Shown: positions 22,329 through 33,860 of the stretch, one piece after another
Layout: every line of letters starts with the position of its first letter
Numbering within the stretch: position 1 is the stretch's first letter
Source: Megalopta genalis
Lineage: Eukaryota > Arthropoda > Insecta > Hymenoptera > Halictidae
Direction: 5' to 3'
Assembly (NCBI RefSeq): GCF_051020955.1
Contig: NC_135018.1
Span: 6,800,939 to 6,864,938 of the forward strand
Length of the DNA: 64,000 nt
Translations under genes and position numbers: made by a program
Notes under the pieces: generated by a model
The model's input: the letters and a program-made list of their open reading frames with translations, nothing else
Database searches by the model: none
Told to the model about the DNA's origin: nothing

Positions 22329-22577
22329 TTAACACGTTCCGTGCCGAGCTTTTTTTACTCGAATCTTCACACTTTGATATTTTACTAAAACTTGATGTAT
22401 TACGTGCAATTATTAATTCTCGTACACATAACAACATAACAAAAACTTATCAACGCCCATTCTTGCGGTGGAAATTGATTCTTCGGTTCTAAATTTCTTG
22501 TAAACAATTTGTTCAGTTCACTAAGTAAACATGCAAGCGTGTACCATCGATGGTACACGTGGCACGGAACGTGTTAA
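22329..22577. mobile_element. TTAA MITE with 22-bp perfect palindrome (E3)
   Basis: TTAA edges and ends CACGTTCCGTGCC both sides (inverted). A perfect palindrome with arms CGTGTACCATC at 22538-22559 lies just inside the right end. It is nearly identical to 35811-36061 and shares termini with 51113-51654. Non-coding, 249 bp. Confidence 0.88.
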
Positions 22578-23430
22578 ATGTCGCCGGAATGTTAACGGGA
22601 GCCACGATAAGTAGGAATTCGTCTTCTCGACGCGGCAGTACACGCGGCGCGTGGATTGAATCACGGCGGCCATCAAACAATTTGGCAGACCAACGTCATC
22701 TGATCACCTACCTGTTTCATTCTTGCAATTCGGCGCGAAGGGGGCGGGCTGGTTTTTTGATCACTGCGGATCGGCAAATATTTGCTCGGCGAGTTTTATC
22801 GCGGTCGCGTTCGGCTCCATCCGGATTGATATTAACCGCTTTGAACAGCCGCGGAGAGCTGTGGTTCGATCGGTTTCGTTGTAATAATACGGCCAGGTAA
22901 ATACGAGATTTCGGTCATAGGGAATCGAGCCCGGTGAGTGGCCGACTAAAAAAATACGGCGTTCATTTGAGAACGATTGAAACAGACGCGGATCGGATCG
23001 AAGGACGACGAAAATGCTGGCTGGGGGGGGGAGGGGGGTTGGTTTTGGTTCCTAGGGGGCGACGGAGTGGGGACCACCGGCAACGCAGTTGTCAAATGAA
23101 TGGATTTATTAGTAACAGTAAACCAACTCGCGGATACACGTGACGTTGTACAATCTACGGGACAATATGATTCAGTGTCGCTGTGGACAATGTGTAATAC
23201 AGAGTACGTGGCGGCAGTCAGTTTGTTCCGCGCGAAACGGCAAAGTGAGAGTAATGCGGGTTCTTTTTTTCCATGGAGATATATGTATATAGAATGCAGC
23301 CGGATATATGTGTATAGAATATATAAATTAGAGCGGGAATCATGCGGCGACGAAAGATTTACGCGGTAGAGCAGCCACGGATCGTGTAAATTCCACCAAT
23401 GAATTTCCGCAGATTCAGAGTTCTCGAAGT

Positions 23431-23492
23431 ACGGTTTCATTTTATTTGTTTATTTGTTTGTTTGTTTGTTTATTTGTTTGTTTATTTATTTA
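23431..23492. repeat. (TTTG/TTTA)n tetranucleotide repeat
   Basis: Tandem TTTG and TTTA units over about 60 bp. Confidence 0.9.
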
Positions 23493-23650
23493 TGAACGAG
23501 GGAAGTTATTGAGTACATAATGGAAGGTATTACTGCGGTGGTTACAATAGATTTCTTATTCAATTTCGACATTTATCGATAGAGACACAAAAAGAATCGA
23601 TTACGGTACAGTAGTTATGCGCTAGGATAGTAATTTTTATTATAGATTCT

Positions 23651-24057
23651 TGTTGGGATTATGGAATGAAAATGAATATGATTCTAATACTTTGCTTAAA
23701 AGGACTTTATTTTATTTCTTTATTGAGAGAAGGTATATGAGCGAAACCGATCGAGCGATCAAACTCTACTAAGTGTCCGGTAAGAAGAAACGCTTCTTTT
23801 ATACTCTTTTTGGGTTCATCGTGTCCACCAATCAGAGACGTTTTATTTGTCGCGTCTTATATTGTATACGTGACGGTTAGGGCACGAAGTACATCAAAAG
23901 GTACCGGCGATGATGTATCGCGGCATCTAATATATACAGATTACGTCCCGTCGCTGCCCGCTGACGGAGCCGGCGAAATGTAAAACGATATCTTAACTGA
24001 AGATATCTTACTAAGTAAACTATAGATTAATTTTTGTTCGAGGCTAAAATTTCAACA
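23651..24057 (-). mobile_element. Solo LTR, second family, copy 2
   Basis: A 407-bp inverted copy of the LTR at 21775-22194, flanked by the perfect 5-bp duplication ATTCT. It is diverged by substitutions and small deletions. Confidence 0.9.
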
Positions 24058-24181
24058 ATTCTCAATAAAAAAAACCTCTCGAAACCATTTAATAATATTG
24101 ACATGAATCTAGATGGCAATATGTGGTGACCCACCCTGTATAGTAAACGGTCAAACACACGTGTGACTAAACTTTATTACT

Positions 24182-24328
24182 GTATATTCCGGAGTTTATG
24201 CATTTATTGAAAAATTGTGTACGTAAAATTGTAAAAAAGATTTAAGAATATCGATACATTATTTTCAAATTATTGCAATCATTAGCAGAAGAAAGTATTA
24301 TATAATTTGTATAAAAATTCGCAGTCTA
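24182..24328. mobile_element. Degenerate TA MITE copy
   Basis: Right end ATAAAAATTCGCAGTCTA is clear. The left end TTCCGGAGTTTATGCATTTAT is diverged. Same family as 18066-18243. Confidence 0.4.
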
Positions 24329-24696
24329 CTTATTACTATTTATGGGATATAAGTTCACACAAAGAAGAAGCTGAGGACAACTTATTACGCCATTTGAATC
24401 TTCAAAAAAAAAGCAATGCTAGTGTCATCAAAGTTTCCTAAATGTGGCACCATAGATCTGCTTCGAGGCTCTAAGCTCTAATCCCTAGAGCTTCAAATCC
24501 TTCGAAAATTGTAGCTGCCTAAACATTAAAACTTTGGGACGAAAGTAACAATTTTTGTATCTCGAAATCTTCAAGGACTCCGAAACTGTAGATCGTTCGA
24601 ATTTAGTGTCTCTAAGAAATTTTAAAAGTCCACGATCTACAACTCCAGAAAAACGTCCAAGCATTATGATCATTGCACAATTCTCAAACTTTGAAC

Positions 24697-25650
24697 TTAA
24701 CCCTCTATGGGCCCATGTAACTTTCAATTCGCAAGCTTATATATCCATATTTTACCTAATAGTTTTAGTTTTTTTCACAAGATGGTGTATACGTTTTAAT
24801 TATATAATGCCTCTGAAATAACCAATAACAATATTGATGACGGTTGGCAGCACCATCAACCAGAAATGTCAAAATAAATACCTTGCAAGTTGTCTGCAGA
24901 TAGAAACCAAAGGGACCATATTGTGCAATTGAGATTATTTGTGCTTTTGTCGGTGTTTACTAAATAAAAGAAAGCGTATATAATAGCTCTGGGTTCGTAT
25001 ATCAATAACAATTTATTTATTCGCATTTCAATAATCATTTTGTTACTATTTGGATATGATACAGTTTTGTAACTTTCAGGTTACATTGGGATATCGTGGT
25101 AGATTCGAGTGTATTTAGGATAATAGTTGTGCTTTCTTCTATTTTCAAATTTATGTATCGAATACCCGAAATATGGATGCAACATCATGTAAAAATAAAA
25201 GAGGAATTAGAATTAGAGGAATTAGCGGTAACAAATCCGAAGATTCTTTATTAGATTCTGAGTCCGATGAAGATCATCCGGTAGCATTTACCATACGACG
25301 CATAAATGTTATTGACAGCGACGATGAATTTAGTACCGAATTATCGTCGGACGAGGAAAATTCAGGACCACAAAAAACTATTTGGCAACCAGTTTCAAAT
25401 GCAACGTACATCGATGTTTAACGCCAAATTCAAACTGTTTTATGGAACTTCACGCTTAAGCATTTATGCACCGAAGTGGAAACATTGTAAGCCGTTGTTA
25501 CTTCAAAGTTACAAATTGAATTAATTATAATAAAGTTGTTGAAACCGTTAAATATTTTTTTAATTAGCATATATAGGTTTATAATAATAGATTTTCCGTT
25601 GCGTAAATTTTTTTATATTTAAGAACAAAATTCGGTCCATAGAGGGTTAA
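24697..25650. mobile_element. piggyBac-like TTAA element with short acidic ORF (E6)
   Basis: TTAA edges. The ends CCCTCTATGGGCC and CCCTCTATGGACC (complement of the right side) match at 12 of 13 bases, and the CCC start is typical of piggyBac. The left end contains the palindrome ATGGGCCCAT. The 954-bp element keeps an 82-codon acidic ORF (25173-25421) but no catalytic core, so it is an internally deleted derivative. Confidence 0.85.
25173..25421 (+). CDS. 82-aa acidic protein, piggyBac N-terminus-like
   Basis: Starts with ATG (MDATSCKNKRGIRI) and is followed by an acidic Ser/Asp/Glu segment (DSESDEDH, DSDDEFSTELSSDEEN) and a single Trp (KTIWQPV). This layout resembles the disordered acidic leader of piggyBac transposases. 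It ends before any DDE-domain sequence. It could be a truncated relic, or a retained small ORF of a non-autonomous element. I see no diagnostic motif. Confidence 0.45.
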   Translation: MDATSCKNKRGIRIRGISGNKSEDSLLDSESDEDHPVAFTIRRINVIDSDDEFSTELSSDEENSGPQKTIWQPVSNATYIDV

Positions 25651-26879
25651 CGTACGCGGAACACCTTTTCCAAGTTCTCATGTTCATATCAAGATCAAAT
25701 TTTGCAAAACTACGCCTCACTATCTTTATATCTGAGGTAGAGTCCTGCCGCTCAAACATTATTGTAGATCCGACGATAAAAAGAATTACCGGAACTCGTA
25801 CAATATACATACCTTTAAACAACGCTATTATCTGAACAAGGGGTCGACTAATTTCCCGAGAAAAAATTCGAGAAGGTCGCTGTCCCGCGTTTGTCGCAAC
25901 TGCGTCGAATTACAGTACAATCGCAGAGAAATAAAATGTTTTACGGCGTCCAATATAGGAAATGGTTGAACTTTCACTGTCGGAAGGCGCGAGGGTTAAA
26001 CGTCCATAAAACTTGGTCCCCTCCACTCTCCGGCGCACGGGTTCGATGGTGAAATTATGGTGGCGATATTACCGGGGCGTTCACGTAAGTAATACGTCCA
26101 TCACGACGCGGCGAGACTTTACAATCCGCTGTTTTATTAAAACCGGAGAGCTCGCGGTTTCCAGGGCCGAGTTTATTTTCTCGTATCCCGCGGTCCGTGT
26201 TTTCATACTACCCTCCCCCACGGGCCACCCTTTGCCATCGGTTGTGTACGAAAGGAATAAAGAGACGTCTTATATCTTCGGTCCGCGTTTTTATTCCCCT
26301 TTAGACGCGGCCACCACGGGAATGAAAGCCGCGCGGATGCGCAAAGGGATGCCAGTTACAACCCCCACTATCGTTCGGAGTTGTTTAGAACGAGACCCGA
26401 GCATTTTACTGATCCTTTCGTACACCTTTTTGCGGTTTTAGAGCCGCGTTTCGGCGGTTAGGGAGCTCGTGATGCACTTCTCGGGTGGTTAAATCGCGAC
26501 CTAGCGCCATCGAGGTGAAGCATTGTGTATTCTTTCGTCGATCGGAGCAGATTTATTGACCGATTCAATCGTGTTTCGTATTTTTAATATTGCAGGCGCT
26601 CGGCAATGGCATTTCTTTATAAGGACATTTTATTGACAGTTTATTCAATTTGTTTTTTTTTAGAGAGAGCTGCAATCAGTTGGTCGAGTTCTTAAACGAT
26701 TTTATCGTTTAATGTTCATTGTTGACAGCCATTTATGCGATTTGCTTTTCTCATCAAAATAAATGTCCGTACATTTCTTATAAATCAATATACTAACTGA
26801 TTGCAATTTACTTTGAACGTTTACGTTCCAATCAATCGAGGGATATTTTTTCGAAAAGTTCTGAACTTGTCAATTCAAT

Positions 26880-27530
26880 TTGCTTACTTTTATTGCAAAG
26901 AATATAAAAAAGAAACAAATTGGAAGTAATATTAACCAAGCCGAATAAGAATTCCAAATGAGTCAATATAATCTTTCTGCTTCTATAGCGAAGAATATAG
27001 AATAAAAGATAATGTTAGTATTATTAAACATGTATGGAGAAAATGGAAATAATGTTAACCAAACAGGACAACAATTTCAAATGAGTTGACGTAATCTATC
27101 TATTTTTAATACAGAGAATACAAAAGAATAAATAATGTTGGTATTATCAAAAATGCACAGATAAAATAGAAATGCAGAACAAAAGTTCCAAATTGTTATT
27201 AAACTGCGAATTTCGTGCATTTATGAGAAAAATCAAAACATTTAAACGGTCTGAAAATATAATTGTATTCCTCTTAACTCATTGAAATTGTTAAAGAAAT
27301 GTCTAGATTTAATTAATGCGGATAATTTTTATTTAGCATAAAAATCCGCACTCTGGTTATTGCTATTAAAAATATCTAGACAAGGAGAAAGCGATATTAA
27401 TTAAGCAGCACTCGAACTCCAAACGAGTAAATAAAATAATCTCTCTGCTCTCTTGTTGCAAAGAATATAAGAGAAAAGGAATACCGTTATTATTACTCGA
27501 AAAGCGCAGAGATGGTAAAAATGATAAGAA
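26880..27530. repeat. Diverged tandem repeat, about 117-125 bp period
   Basis: Copies share TTCCAAATGAGT ... AATCTTTCTGC ... TTGCAAAGAATATA ... GTTATTATTA. A TA MITE copy (27201-27354) interrupts the array. Confidence 0.45.
27201..27354. mobile_element. TA MITE copy, diverged
   Basis: Left end AACTGCGAATTTCGTGCATTT, right end TTTAGCATAAAAATCCGCACTC. Family as at 18066-18243. It sits inside a diverged tandem array. Confidence 0.5.
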
Positions 27531-28965
27531 CCAGACACAAGAATTATCTCTATCCTCGGAACAGAAATGTGCGATAGAAATATGTACGTCGCAGGTGCAA
27601 ATATTATTAGCAAATTACTTGCAGATGCGCGTGTTACGATGCTACTTGAGAAAAATGATCGTGCACTACGGGCTCTAATTGTAGAGTTCCAATTGCACCA
27701 TTTTCTTCCCTCGTATCTCCGCCGCAGCCAGTTCCTCTGTCCCGCAAGCTGATATATGAATTGCACCGAGCTTAAAGGTATCCCACGTTGAAATTATGGA
27801 CACGGCAGTATTTCTCGCAGTGCATAAGTAACTTGGCTGCAGTATTACATTCGTGAATTTACGACTCTTGATTCCTCATCGCTGCGAAAAGTCCCGGAAA
27901 CAAAAATTATTGCTCACAAATCTTCATAAATCCATTTTAACTTCGTCGCCTGTCTTCCGATTAAAAAGTCCGCATTTTTTAACAACAACAGCATTCTTCA
28001 TTTTCGTTGCACATCCAGGATTTTCCAAATTTATAAATGTTAAGTCGAATAATCTTTTCTTTCAGATATACATACGTATGAATTTATAGATCACGGATTG
28101 TATGCATGTAACAGAAAAAGAAACAGAAAAACTCGTAGACAATATTATCTTGTCCTAAACGTAAACTAAAAATTTCTCATAAAAGAAGAACGTAACATTC
28201 CTTGAAATTAACACAGAAAAAAAGTCATACATTCGATCACTTTCAATCATTTCCATTTTCCGAACAGACAGTAAGCTTTCGTTGAAACCGTAGAATCCAC
28301 GAATCAGTCGTAAAGTTAGAATTCCGATGGGCCGAAGCAACAAAAAAAAAATGGCGGACGTAGAACAGTGGAGAGTCGATTTCCGGCGTAGTCGTTTGCC
28401 GCGAGCGCGCGTGCGCACGCGATGTCGGCTTTCAAAGGGGCGGCCGGTCCGTTTGCCGACCGAGACGTAATTAACCGTGAACTTTAACGCGTAACAGCGG
28501 AATAATTGGTTTACAGAGGGAAAATCAGGCCGTCGATCGAACCAGTGTGCAAAACGATGTGACCGCGGTCCAGCCCTCTGGAAAAATCGAGTCCGGGCTC
28601 TCGGCCACAGCTCATTTTACCGGATTGATAATCCTTGCGGGTTTCCAGGCAAACGGCGTAACTTCATTATGAACGGCGATTCGATGGGATTAACGGGCGC
28701 GAATGTTTATTCGGAGTTGGGTTTCATCGGTGAAACTCGGCTATGCTTGTTGATTAAACCATTTCGCGGCGCGACTGATCCCCTCGAAACAGCCTTTCGG
28801 AAGATCTTCCTGGGAATTGTCGAGGCTCTCGATCCTCTTGCGACTGCGTTTTTAACACGTTCAATGCCACGCCGGTTTTACAGAAATTGTCTTTTATGTG
28901 ATACATATAATGTTGAAGTATTATCTGCAATAGATAAGTTACAGTGTATAACCATGTTTGACATG

Positions 28966-29335
28966 TTAACACTTTATCGACCGCTAGCCTATTTATCGGC
29001 TTTTCGATTGCCAATGTTTATCGATCGCTAGCCTATCAATCGGCTTTTCGATTGCCAATGCTTATCGACCGATAGCCTATTAATCGACTTTTAGCTATCG
29101 ACGGTTTTCGCTTCTTTACTGCTTTGTTAGTAGCTGACCTCCTGTATGCTGACCTCCCCATATCCTTATGAATTATAATTATAATAATTATTATTATTTA
29201 TTATTATTTTTAAAGGAATAAGCACAACACAATGAATAGCGAAAATTTAGCCGGTACTGGGAGCAAATGCGCGCGCGACTAAGCCAGTCCTTACTGAGTG
29301 GCAGCCTCAACCACGACCGGACGATAAAGTGTTAA
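28966..29335. mobile_element. Nested TTAA element with 44-bp tandem units (E7b)
   Basis: TTAA edges. Ends CACTTTATCGACCG and CACTTTATCGTCCG (complement of the right side). Three tandem units start at 28973, 29017 and 29061, exactly 44 bp apart, and repeat the inner terminal sequence TTATCGA(C/T)CG. Confidence 0.8.
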
Positions 29336-29420
29336 TTGCGACGGGGGTCACTGTTTGAATTGACGATGGCAATAATAATACAAAATTTTAGGTATTGACA
29401 TTTGTTTTAAATTATATATA

Positions 29421-29846
29421 CAGGGTTCCCCGGAAAGAATGATCCGATTTCAAAAATTTATATTTTAAAAAATTACACACAGAAAATTAGAATTCAAACA
29501 CGAATATAACGGGAAAATGTGCGAGTTTTTGTTTACAAGTGTTCAATATGACTTCCTTTCGTTACAAGTACGATATCATTGCGATATGAAAGTTCTTGCT
29601 AAACACGGTGCAATATATCTCTGGTAATTGTTTGTACAGCATCACAAATGCGTTTTTCAGTTCATTTACGCTTGTAGGTAAAGGTGGTACAAAGACAAGA
29701 TCTAGTGCCACCTATTGAGAAAAAAATAATAAAAAGTAAAACTCGCACATTTTCCCGTTATATTCGTGTTTGAATTATAATTTTCTGTGTGTAAGTTTTT
29801 AAAATATAAATTTTTGAAATCGGATGATTCTTTCCGGGGAACCCTG
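29421..29846 (-). mobile_element. Tc1/mariner-like element, internally deleted, long TIRs
   Basis: Ends CAGGGTTCCCCGGAAAGAAT and its complement, with inverted similarity continuing inward for about 110 bp, flanked by TA. Read on the minus strand the interior encodes a transposase C-terminal stretch starting DLVFVPPLPTSVNELKNAF. The 5' two-thirds of the transposase is missing. Confidence 0.75.
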
Positions 29847-29849
29847 TAT

Positions 29850-30186
29850 TTTTTGAGCAGTTGCAATTTGAGGGACTGTTATGTGCAATTTGCGTGGAAC
29901 AAAGACAAGATCCTTCACAAATCCCCAAAGGAAGAAGTCGCATGGGGTTTGGTGGGGTGATCTCGGAGGCCAACTGTGTAGAACCATATTATCGGATGAA
30001 CTGCGACCAATCCAACGGTTTGGTAGTTCCGTGTTAAGAAAATTCCGAACCTCCAAGTGCCAATGGGGTAAAAAGTAAAACTCGCACATTTTCCCGTTAT
30101 ATTCGTGTGTGAATTATAATTTTCTGTGTGTAATTTTTTACAATGTAAATTTTTGAAATCGGATGATTCTTTCCGGGGAACCCTGT
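29850..30186 (-). pseudogene. Tc1/mariner-like transposase fragment with one TIR
   Basis: A minus-strand frame of about 75 codons includes LNTELPNRWIGR and WPPRSPHQTPCDFFLWGFVKD, then DLVFVP. This is the segment around the last catalytic acidic residue and the C-terminal motif of arthropod mariner-type transposases. Only the terminal repeat near 30068-30186 survives; the other side abuts the preceding element. The catalytic core is incomplete, so it is a dead fragment. Confidence 0.75.
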
Positions 30187-31360
30187 ATTTCTATCAGTTT
30201 GGGCGCGCTGGTCACCGTGGCGTCACCGCCAAGTTAAGTGTCGGTCACCGGTGACCCCCGTGGCATTCAACGTGTCAAAACGATCACACGTTTTTCGCTC
30301 TGTTTTGGCAAAATTAACTCGAAGATTCATTGCGCGTCGGGGGATTCTAGTTCGGAAACGTTCAACGATTTTAGCCGAATGTTTCGACGAATTATTGTCG
30401 CATTATTGTTCGCTACTACGAATATAAAAGGGACAATAGTTTTTATAATATGCATGTTACAGTATGTAATAAAAGTGCAATAATTGAACTAAAATTTGTT
30501 TAGTAATATTCGTAACATATTAAGTCACGAAAATCGGCAAGCTATTATTAAAATTGATCCATATATTGAATATCGCCACAAAAAATCAGAGTCCACTAAA
30601 TTCCACCTTCAAAAAATTAATCCGCAGTCTTTCATATTTATACAAACATCCACGATACAAAAACAACGAAAACGAACACCCCCTCCCCCAAGAATTAATT
30701 AGCCAGTAACAGAAAGTATGCTTCTACCCAAAGTTATTATTTTTAATCAAGGATCGCAAAATATTTCCATTTCGAGCATGCTTTTGTCGTAGCATCCCTG
30801 CATCTGGCATGGTTTACAAAAACTGAATGGCCAAATGGCGGCGGTCGCAATGAGGCGATAATAAAAGAAAATGCCGGAATATTCCATAAACGAGAGCGTA
30901 ACACACGAAGACACGCGTTAGCGGTCGCTGGTCGCTCGTAAACACTTGACAAAAATCCCACGATAACCAGCCCGATAACAAATGCCGGGCCATAATAACG
31001 CTGACAGAATGTGGTCCGCGTTGATTGCGGGACAGAGCTGGGAATGCTCGCGGGAAATGTTGCGCCTCGCGAGGACAAGCGTATGCGGGAGATAAGAAAA
31101 ACGGTCGCGGTTAATTGTTAGGGGTGGCGCCCCGGCGTTTCTCTCTGCCGCTCTGTTGTGCCGTCAATAACAGGCGACGCGAGAAATTATGCACGATATT
31201 GCGTTCATTAGAATTGCCTGTGACCTACACTTATCGTCGAAACCGACAATCTCGTGTTTTTCCTAATTAACTTCGAAGGTATAAATTGTCTCGCAATATT
31301 TAGAACTGAGTGAACTAGCGAATATAGTGAACTAGAACTGGCAACTAGAATGATACGTTA

Positions 31361-31887
31361 TTAACACGTTAAGCGCCACGCCGGTCCCTAGGGACCGGCG
31401 CTAGACTTTCCATTCAGGCCACGCCGGTCCCTGCGGACCGGCGACAGATTTTTCGTTCTTCTATCGCGGCGCGTGTGTCGGTACTTGCGTATTTGTGAGA
31501 CTGAACATTTAAATTATGCGATATCGGTTTTTGTTTGGTCAATGTTTCAAGGAATAGAATAGAATACTTATTTATACGCCTCGAAGCATTCATTGATTGC
31601 TTTTTTATCTTCTACCAAGGAGAAGGGACTATATAAGGATATAAACAAAGTATATACATAGTATTTATTACGATCAGAAAATGACAGGCTCTCGAGTACA
31701 GTTTATCTGCAAGTGGAAAGATAAACATACGAAGACAAGCTCCGGTCCTCAACCCGGGTTACGTTACCCGTTATCTGTTTATACTCTGGCTCGCCTATCG
31801 GCGCGCTGCCCGGTAGGGCCCGCCTGACGGCTAACTGTGGCTTCAACGGAAAGGCGCAAAAATTCGGCGTGGCGCTTAACGTGTTAA
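31361..31887. mobile_element. TTAA element with 43-bp units and 22-bp palindrome (E8)
   Basis: TTAA edges and a perfect 19-bp terminal inverted repeat, CACGTTAAGCGCCACGCCG. Two units 43 bp apart carry palindromes: a perfect one with arms CGCCGGTCCCT at 31379-31400, and CGCCGGTCC-loop-GGACCGGCG at 31422-31443. The linker ending TTCAGGCCACG resembles E1's (ATCAGGCCACG) although the palindromes differ. No transposase is seen. Confidence 0.9.
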
Positions 31888-32852
31888 TTATTTTACTGTT
31901 TACTGAGATTTTTAACTTTTTCTTTAGTTTATTTATTTAATGTCTCACAACGCGTGTACAATATAATTCTGAGTTACTGTTCAGTGAGAGATTTTTCTTT
32001 CTTCTTTTAATTTTTTATTTAATGTCGCATAATGCGACGCAGAGGCTCAACGTTCGTAGTTCAGAATTATAGTGTTCACCCGGTAGACGCGCCGCGCAGC
32101 TGTACGCGACTCCCGACGCACCTATCCCCACTCCTTCGTAGTCAGATCTGACTTATTTTCCTGCGAGCGTTGATTTAGATACACGCATAGCTCGTGCAAA
32201 CTCTTAAAGTACAAAGAAACATTTGTCCGGAAGTGTCTCTCGTATTGTTTACAATATTTCTACTACAAGCACCGTGTTTCACTCGTGCTTTGATTGACGT
32301 AAAAATTGAATATGAAAATGGGGATCAGCGTAACGATCCACGCCCCACAGAGATCAATCACAAGAGCCAACATTAGCGATCAGATAAAAAGTCTGTCGAT
32401 GTTTTCGTAAAATGACGGGAGTGAACGTTAAAAGTTCGAGCCTTCATACAGCTGAAGATAAATGCCCGTCGCATAAATTACGCCCGTCGAACATTGAATT
32501 CGCATAAACATTGGCGGACCCGTGTGATCGATAACCGCTCGTAAAAGGGAGCCATCGTCCCGTGGCAGATTCGATCGCCGTATTTATAGCGTCTCGGGGA
32601 GGAACCGGGGAAGGAAGAGCCGGAGGCAGAGGATAGAGCAAGAAAATGTAAATAACTCGTTGGAGAAAATTTCTTCAGAGGTAGATGGCGCTTTGATCTC
32701 TTTAAGAAAGCTCTCGCGCCATCGATACGCCATAAATTTAGTTAGATCCTGTTGCCGGCGTAACCGACGGCTCCTGTAATAAAACTACCGTCGCGTAAAA
32801 GCCAGATATTAGACGGCAAAGTGGCTCGGGAATCTATCTTCGTCCTTCTGCC

Positions 32853-32883
32853 GTCTCTCTCCTCTTCTCTCTCTTCCCCCCCC

Positions 32884-32914
<31 letters not shown>

Positions 32915-33029
32915 TATCTCTCCCTTTCTTCGTCGTCTTGGCTTTCTTCCTGATTCTCTTTCCTGGACCTTTGACTCTCTTTCCGTGGTTCTCTCTGGGT
33001 CTCTCTGATTGTCATTCTTAGATTCTCTA

Positions 33030-33093
<64 letters not shown>

Positions 33094-33740
33094 TGAGTTG
33101 CTCTGGTTCTCTTCCTGGACCTATTTCTGGCTTTCTTAATTTTTAGCTCCTTTTTTGGCTTTCTTACATTTTGGCAGTATTTCTAGCCTTCTGCCCTTTG
33201 GCTCTCTCTCACACACACACACGCGCGCGCGCACATTGTTCGTCTCTCTGGCTCTCTCTTAGAATCTCCGATGCTCTCTTTCGGATTCCCTTTCTGACTT
33301 TCTAACATTTTCGCTCTCTTTCTGGCTTTCTTCATTTTTAGCACTCTTTCTGGCTTTCTTAATCTTTACCTCTCTTTCTGGCGTTTCTTTAGCGCTCTTT
33401 ATGTTTTTCTTCACGTTTGACTCTCTTTTTTTCTTCATTTTTAGCTCTTTTTCGCGTGATCGCTCGTCGCTTTTACAGGAACTCCGTAAAATCCGTTCAA
33501 TTCATTCTTTATGCCAAAGTCGAATCTTTTCTTTTATTACATTTCACTGTTTCCCTTATTATTTCTTCGTATGATATTAAACACATATTCAAGACCGAGA
33601 CAAGCGTGTTATATTTTAATAAAATATTTTTATTCTCTTTCTCTCTACCCTCTAGGTATGTATCTGGCTATCAGGCCGTGGTGGCTTTCCGGCTCTTTTT
33701 CTCTAGTTCTGGTCCTCTATCTCTCTGGCCCGCCGGCTTT

Positions 33741-33797
<57 letters not shown>

Positions 33798-33811
33798 ATT
33801 TTCTCTCTCGT

Positions 33812-33854
<43 letters not shown>

Positions 33855-33860
33855 GGATCT
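32853..33860. repeat. Kilobase polypyrimidine region with several (CT)n tracts
   Basis: (CT)n runs at about 32853-32930, 33032-33090 and 33747-33852 are joined by CT/TTTCTGGCTTTCTT-rich sequence, plus a short CA/CG run at 33208-33236. Strand asymmetry is extreme. Long Ser/Leu and Arg/Glu frames here are repeat artefacts. Confidence 0.9.

Larger units (their letters stand above)
28852..30278. mobile_element. Outer TTAA element with nested insertions (E7)
   Basis: Left TTAA + CACGTTCAATGCCACG; right complement CACGTTGAATGCCACG + TTGA (TTAA mutated). The right end carries the palindrome GGTCACCGGTGACC found in E2. Inside are a second TTAA element (28966-29335) and Tc1/mariner-like sequences (29421-30186). 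Confidence 0.65.

Noticed and set aside
21973..22437. 154-codon minus-strand frame, and its counterpart at 42479-42850
   Set aside because: They lie across solo LTR sequence, recur with it, and have no recognisable domain.
26013..26441. 142-codon plus-strand frame
   Set aside because: No ATG at its start, no recognisable domain, no splice context.
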